DNA of 64,000 nucleotides from Mycobacterium sherrisii (GTDB lineage Bacteria > Actinomycetota > Actinomycetes > Mycobacteriales > Mycobacteriaceae), in contig NZ_LQPT01000104.1 in the NCBI RefSeq assembly GCF_002102355.1, positions 62,001 to 126,000 of the forward strand, written 5' to 3'. The position numbers were made by a program, and so were the translations under genes. Positions 60,150 through 64,000 of this stretch are shown here, one piece after another. The notes under the pieces are model-generated. The model worked only from the letters and a program-made list of their open reading frames with translations, searched no databases and was not told where the DNA came from. Position 1 is the first letter of the stretch, and each line of letters begins with the position of its first letter.

Positions 60150-60200
60150 ACTGCTGGTCCCACCGGCTCGGGTACCGCGGCCGCAAAGGTCCTCGTTGCA

Positions 60201-60222
60201 TAACCTTACAACGTTGGATTAT
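60201..60222. promoter_or_regulatory. Candidate regulon operator before the SDR-MaoC operon
   Basis: Core ACCTTACAACGTTGGAT (60203-60219), about 100 bp before the SDR start at 60321. Confidence 0.58.
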
Positions 60223-60320
60223 GGTGAGTCCACCACGGCCGCTGGCTGCTCCCATTGAGCCCGTGGTGAACGGCTCATCAGGCGGATCTAGGGAATTCGA
60301 CTCTCGGAGGCGGCATACCG

Positions 60321-61091
60321 GTGCAGGGACTAGCGAACAAAACGGTGTTGGTCGCAGGCGGAGGCTCGGGAATAGGGGCGGAGTCGGCGATGCGTCTGGC
60401 GTGTGAAGGCGCCACCATCGGCATTGGCGACCTGTCCCTTCAGCGTGCCGAGCGAACCGCCGAGGCAATCCGCGCCGCCGGGGGCACCGCCTATCCGCTG
60501 CACTATGACCAGGCCGATGACGCGTCGGTGATCCAGCTGGTCGAGCGCGTCGTCGCCCGGTTCGGCCGGCTGGATCGGTTGGTGTGCAACGCCGCCGATC
60601 TCAGCGACGAGACGCTCGGTCGTGACCGCAACGTTCTAAAGATGGACAGCGAAGTATGGGATCGCACCCTGCGCGTCAATCTCACAGGCACCGCTGTCCT
60701 GATCCGTGAAGCTCTGCCACACCTGCTGCAAGCCGAGGGTGGTGCCCTGGTCGTCACGTCGTCGTCTGTTGCTACCACCGGTGAGCCGACCCGACCGGCA
60801 TATGCGGCGTCAAAGGCGGGTCTGAACGCGCTCGTACGGCATGTCGCAACGAAGTGGGGGAAGGCGGGCTTGCGCGCCAATGCGGTGGCTCCCGGACTCA
60901 TCCTCAGCGAATCCGCTAAGCATCTTCTCGAGGACTGGTTCCTCAAGAAGAGCCTCGAGGAGGTCCGCAGCAGCCGGCTCGGCGAGCCACGCGATGTCGC
61001 CGCCGCTGTCGCTTATCTGCTCTCCGACGAGGCGGCCTGGATCAACGGACAGGTCTGGGGTGTGGACGGCGGCGCCAGTCTGCGCCAGTGA
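60321..61091 (+). CDS. Short-chain dehydrogenase/reductase
   Basis: 256 residues from GTG 60321 with CGGAGG upstream. GGGSGIGAESAMRLA, NAADLSDETLG in place of the common NNAG, and catalytic RPAYAASKAGLN are present; it ends WINGQVWGVDGGASLRQ. The NAAD variant is a small deviation but the catalytic Tyr and Lys remain. First gene of a likely operon with the MaoC-like and VOC genes; 45 bp precede the next start. Confidence 0.87.
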   Translation: MQGLANKTVLVAGGGSGIGAESAMRLACEGATIGIGDLSLQRAERTAEAIRAAGGTAYPLHYDQADDASVIQLVERVVARFGRLDRLVCNAADLSDETLGRDRNVLKMDSEVWDRTLRVNLTGTAVLIREALPHLLQAEGGALVVTSSSVATTGEPTRPAYAASKAGLNALVRHVATKWGKAGLRANAVAPGLILSESAKHLLEDWFLKKSLEEVRSSRLGEPRDVAAAVAYLLSDEAAWINGQVWGVDGGASLRQ

Positions 61092-61136
61092 CCAACCTCG
61101 CTCCCACCCGGTTGACTTGTTGCTGCAGGAGGCGTC

Positions 61137-62396
61137 ATGTCGGGAAAGCCGACGTTCACCGACGAAATGTTCGACAAAGCGCGCGCCGAGATCGGACGCC
61201 AGCGTCCGGCCCGCGCACACTGGAACACCGTCACAGCGGATGCAATCCGGCACTTCGCGCTCGGGATCGGCGACGACAATCCGTTGTGGCTCAACAGGAA
61301 ATACGCTGAAGCGTCGGTCGGGTCGATCCTCGCTCCGCCCACTCTGTTGTGGACCGCCTTTATGACGCCGCTGTTTTTCCCCAGCGACTCCAAGGCACGA
61401 AGTTCTGGTGGCGGATTCCCTGGCATGCAAGCACTTTTCGCGGGTTGTCAGTTTCGATTTCATCGACCGATCCAAGCCGGCAGTACGCTCAAGGCGATCA
61501 GTACGCGCGGCGCTGTCATCGATCCTCAGGCGCGCGTGGAGGGCGACTCCATCGATGAACGTATCGACTTCGAACGCGCACACGCTGCCATGCAGTCCTA
61601 CAATCCAAATCCCGGTGGTCGCACGGTCTTTCAAGTCGAAACCCACACCGCATTCGATCCGGCTTCGGGGGACGCCTTCGGCGATCTGATCGAGCACGCC
61701 GCTCGGGTGGAGCCCGAGGCCATAGACCCTTTGCAGGGAAAGTACGGGTCGTTCACACCGCGGCGCTACTCGCCCTCCGAGATGCGATCGATCGCCGAAC
61801 ACTACGCCCAGGAAGCCGAGCACCGCCGCGGCGACGTCCCGAGGTTCATTGAAGACGTCGCGGTCGGAGATGTGTTGCCGCCCTTGATCAAAGGGCCGAT
61901 GACAATCCTGAGTTACTCGGCTTTCTTCGTGGGCGCCGGTGCCTTCTTCAACCTGACGGACCGCGTGCTGTACAACTTCGCCAGCAGATTCGGCGAATCG
62001 GTGAAATACGATCCGGACAGCGGAATCTGGGTGCTTCCTGAAGAGATGCACTGGCATCCGCACATGACTCGTCAGCTCGGGATGCCGTATGGATTCGACA
62101 TCGGTTCTCAACGCGTCGGTTGGCTGGCGCATTTGGTCACCGATTGGATGGGCGATACGGGGTGGATGGAATCGCTCGACGTCTGGTTTCTTCGGCCCGT
62201 CTTCCTCACCGAGGCTGTGTGGATCCGAGGAAAGGTCGCCGGTACTTCGACAGCAAGCATGGATTGCCGCGTCGTCATCGACCTGAGCGCGGAAACCTTC
62301 GATGGCGTCCCGGTCTCTACCGGCCGCGCGGTCGTCAAATTGCCCACGGCACAAGCGCCAGGACCGGTGTGGCACAACTCTGTTGAGAGCATTTGA
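61137..62396 (+). CDS. MaoC-like / FAS1-type double-hotdog acyl dehydratase
   Basis: 419 residues with AGGAGGCG upstream. The N-terminal hotdog (about 20-175) resembles the FAS1-like dehydratase domain (VTADAIRHFALGIGDDNPLWLNRKYAEASVG, ILAPPTLLWTAF). The C-terminal hotdog (about 240-400) has DVLPPLIKGPMTILSYSAFFVGAGAFF, MHWHPHMTRQLGMPYGFDIGSQRVGWLAHLVTDWMG with the usual His/Asp region, and FLRPVFLTEAVWIRGKV. It would hydrate an enoyl-CoA between the double acyl-CoA dehydrogenase and a hydroxyacyl dehydrogenase. It is coupled to the VOC gene by a 1-bp overlap. Confidence 0.85.
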   Translation: MSGKPTFTDEMFDKARAEIGRQRPARAHWNTVTADAIRHFALGIGDDNPLWLNRKYAEASVGSILAPPTLLWTAFMTPLFFPSDSKARSSGGGFPGMQALFAGCQFRFHRPIQAGSTLKAISTRGAVIDPQARVEGDSIDERIDFERAHAAMQSYNPNPGGRTVFQVETHTAFDPASGDAFGDLIEHAARVEPEAIDPLQGKYGSFTPRRYSPSEMRSIAEHYAQEAEHRRGDVPRFIEDVAVGDVLPPLIKGPMTILSYSAFFVGAGAFFNLTDRVLYNFASRFGESVKYDPDSGIWVLPEEMHWHPHMTRQLGMPYGFDIGSQRVGWLAHLVTDWMGDTGWMESLDVWFLRPVFLTEAVWIRGKVAGTSTASMDCRVVIDLSAETFDGVPVSTGRAVVKLPTAQAPGPVWHNSVESI

Positions 62397-62845
62397 TGGT
62401 TCCCGCCCGTCTGAATGTCGTGACCATCGGGGTACGAGATCTTGCCAGAGTGCGCAGCTTCTACCAGAGCCTCGGATGGCGCGGTCGACCTCGGGAGGGT
62501 GCATTCACGCGTTTTGACCTGGCGGGCGCCGCCCTGGTGCTGTTTCCGTTGGACACCCTGGCCGACGTCGTCGGAGTATCCGCACCCGCGCAGGCCTCCT
62601 TCAGCGGAACGACCCATGCCATCGTGGCCGAGACCGCAGAGGAACTCGACACCATCCTCGCGTCGGCGGCGTCGGCCGGCGGTCAGATACTCAGCAAGGC
62701 GACTCGGCGGCCGTGGGGGTCCCGCACCGGCTATTTCGCCGACCCGGAGCTCAATGTCTGGGAGGTGGTGCTGCTGCCTGGTGCGACGTTTGACGACACC
62801 GGGTCTCTGATCTGGCCGGGGCCGGCAGCACCGCATGACCGCTGA
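62396..62845 (+). CDS. VOC (glyoxalase/bleomycin-resistance fold) protein
   Basis: 149 residues from ATG 62396. The N-terminal module LNVVTIGVRDLARVRSFYQSLGW and the C-terminal GYFADPELNVWEVVLLPG (Glu metal ligand) define a VOC fold. The first module reads TIGV rather than the metal-binding H, so the metal site may be incomplete. Related proteins are dioxygenases, isomerases such as methylmalonyl-CoA epimerase, or binding proteins; not decidable here. Confidence 0.8.
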   Translation: MVPARLNVVTIGVRDLARVRSFYQSLGWRGRPREGAFTRFDLAGAALVLFPLDTLADVVGVSAPAQASFSGTTHAIVAETAEELDTILASAASAGGQILSKATRRPWGSRTGYFADPELNVWEVVLLPGATFDDTGSLIWPGPAAPHDR

Positions 62846-62939
62846 CAGGCGGAGGTTGTGTCGCATGATGCCGCAGGTCAGAGCGTTGACGCCGCAGCTC
62901 GCAACCTTGACCGCCCTGGCAAGCGGTGTTAACTTTTCC

Positions 62940-62961
62940 TTACCTAACGGCGTTTGGATAG
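62940..62961. promoter_or_regulatory. Candidate regulon operator before the acyl-CoA ligase gene
   Basis: Core ACCTAACGGCGTTTGGA (62942-62958), ending 14 bp before the GTG start at 62973 and overlapping its ribosome-binding region. Confidence 0.55.
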
Positions 62962-62972
62962 GAGCTTGGCCC

Positions 62973-64000
62973 GTGCAGCTTGATGGGTTCCCAACCCGCA
63001 CCGACAGCGTGCTTCGGTACCTTCTGGAGCGCAACGCGCAGGAAGCAGCTGACGAGGTCTCGGTCAAATTCGAAAGCGGCGTCGTCTGGACCAGGCGCGA
63101 CTGCAGGGATGCTGCGTTCGCGGCCGCCAATCAGCTACGTGCGCTGGGAGTTCGACAGGGAGACCGCGTCGCCATCCTCTTGCCCAACGGTGAGGATTTC
63201 GTGCGCGCCTGGTGGGGCGTGGTGTGCCTGGGGGCGACGATCGTCCCGATCAATCCCGTCTTGCGCGGTCCGATGCTCGACCGTGTACTCGCCCGCGCCG
63301 AACTCGTGGCAGTGATCGTCGACGACCAGCGCGCAAGTCAACTCGACGCGGCCACAAATGCACCCGCGCTGCGGATACACCCTTCTCAGCTGCGCGGCCA
63401 CGACCGGTCGGCGCCGGAGTTGCAGCGGCCGATCGAACCCTGGGACACCTTTGCGTTGATCCTCACCTCGGGAACGACCGGGCCGTCCAAACTCGTCTCG
63501 GTCAGTTACATGTTCTTCGTCTTCGGTGCGATGTCCTTCTTCGTAGCAGAAGGGTTCGACAAACACGACGTCTTCCTGGTCGACCTTCCGATGTTCCATA
63601 TGGCTGCCTTGTGTTATCTCGGCGGTTCGCTGGTCACCCGAACTCAAGTCGCGGTGCGTACTCGGCCCGCACTGGACCGGTATTGGGAGGTGGCGCGCGA
63701 GGTGGGCGCCACGGGCGCCATCCTGCTCAGCACGATGACCAGCCAACTTGTGATTGCCCCATCCCGTCCTGCCGAACGCGAACACCACCTGCGGACCGTG
63801 CTCATGTCGCCGATGCCAGCGGACCCGACCGCATTTCGGCAGCGATTCGGTATTGCAAAGATCTTCACGACGTTCGGCATGTCGGAGGCTCCGTCGGTGT
63901 TCCGCGGCGACGGGGATGGCGTCAGCGATCTCAAGGGTTACGTCGGCCGACTCTATCCGGGATATCAGGCACGACTGGTCGACGAATTCGACGTCGAGGT
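62973..64000 (+). CDS. Acyl-CoA synthetase (AMP-forming), 3' end beyond window
   Basis: The first 342 residues of an ANL-superfamily ligase from GTG 62973 (GGAG upstream). It activates a carboxylic acid with ATP and CoA. Visible motifs: GDRVAILLPNGEDFVRAWWGVVCLGATIVPINP, the P-loop LILTSGTTGPSK, the MFHMAAL helix and TTFGMSEAP, which binds adenylate. The later acyl-adenylate and hinge motifs lie past the window. It most likely activates the imported substrate of the cluster, given the operator 14 bp upstream. Confidence 0.9.
   Translation, partial: MQLDGFPTRTDSVLRYLLERNAQEAADEVSVKFESGVVWTRRDCRDAAFAAANQLRALGVRQGDRVAILLPNGEDFVRAWWGVVCLGATIVPINPVLRGPMLDRVLARAELVAVIVDDQRASQLDAATNAPALRIHPSQLRGHDRSAPELQRPIEPWDTFALILTSGTTGPSKLVSVSYMFFVFGAMSFFVAEGFDKHDVFLVDLPMFHMAALCYLGGSLVTRTQVAVRTRPALDRYWEVAREVGATGAILLSTMTSQLVIAPSRPAEREHHLRTVLMSPMPADPTAFRQRFGIAKIFTTFGMSEAPSVFRGDGDGVSDLKGYVGRLYPGYQARLVDEFDVE

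Larger units (their letters stand above)
59963..60320. other. Divergent intergenic region with three regulon operators
   Basis: 358 bp between the dioxygenase-like gene and an SDR gene. No gene supported. It contains the operator copies at 59992-60013, 60128-60149 and 60201-60222, and GGAGG before the SDR start. Confidence 0.6.

Noticed and set aside
47709-62961. KstR or KstR2 cholesterol-regulon sites
   Set aside because: The repeated motif has ACC...GTTTGGT arms, not AAC-NN-GTT or CAAG-NN-CTTG; calling it KstR would be unsupported.
1-64000. tRNA, rRNA, CRISPR, insertion sequences or prophage
   Set aside because: Nothing resembling these was seen by reading; no transposase or integrase motif was found. 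A tRNAscan or ISfinder search could not be run.

Overview
This window comes from the chromosome of a non-tuberculous Mycobacterium. It is GC-rich, uses many GTG starts and ATGA/GTGA stop-start overlaps, and keeps the mycobacterial gene order near the replication origin: Rv0043c-like GntR, Rv0044c, Rv0045c, ino1, PadR, Rv0048c, Rv0049, ponA1, Rv0051, Rv0052, then rpsF-ssb-rpsR-rplI-dnaB. It also carries an mce operon and a lipid-catabolic cluster. The orthologue names are from memory of M. tuberculosis; no search was run. No rRNA, tRNA, CRISPR array or insertion sequence was recognised.

Layout. 1-2.2 kb: end of an amino-acid ABC transporter (ATPase cut by the window edge, fused binding protein-permease). 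2.2-13.2 kb: conserved core block with inositol-phosphate synthase, the class A penicillin-binding protein PonA1 and a membrane glycosyltransferase. 13.3-24.8 kb: an 11.5-kb phosphonate locus set between the Rv0052 and rpsF orthologues. It holds the importer phnDCE (phnE is a tandem fusion), the repressor phnF and the C-P lyase genes phnGHI, a phnJ-phnK gene fusion, phnL and phnM, followed by an inositol-monophosphatase-like enzyme and a PhnZ-type HD protein. phnN and phnP are absent from the locus. 24.9-29.6 kb: S6-SSB-S18-L9 and dnaB, whose Walker A motif is split by a class 3 intein with a degenerate homing endonuclease. 29.9-33.9 kb: aldo/keto reductase, SnoaL-like protein, a NarX/NarL-type two-component pair and a stand-alone receiver, bounded by copies of a GGGGYTAGCCC repeat.

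34.6-47.4 kb: a complete mce operon (two YrbE permeases, MceA-F, two Mce-associated proteins), then secreted DUF732 and CAP proteins, an overlooked 36-codon gene and an MPT51-like protein without the catalytic serine. 47.8-64 kb: a catabolic cluster with an amidohydrolase, several SDRs, a thiolase, three hydrolase-type enzymes, a double acyl-CoA dehydrogenase, a flavin reductase fused to an IclR-like domain, a homogentisate-dioxygenase-like protein, a hotdog dehydratase, a VOC protein and an acyl-CoA ligase cut by the window end.

The main observation is that a 17-bp imperfect palindrome, best copy ACCAATCGACGTTTGGT, occurs at least 12 times. It lies in front of essentially every transcription unit of the catabolic cluster and twice in front of the mce operon. 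This points to one uncharacterised regulon coupling Mce-type import to degradation of an unknown, probably bulky ring-containing lipid. The regulator is not in the window.
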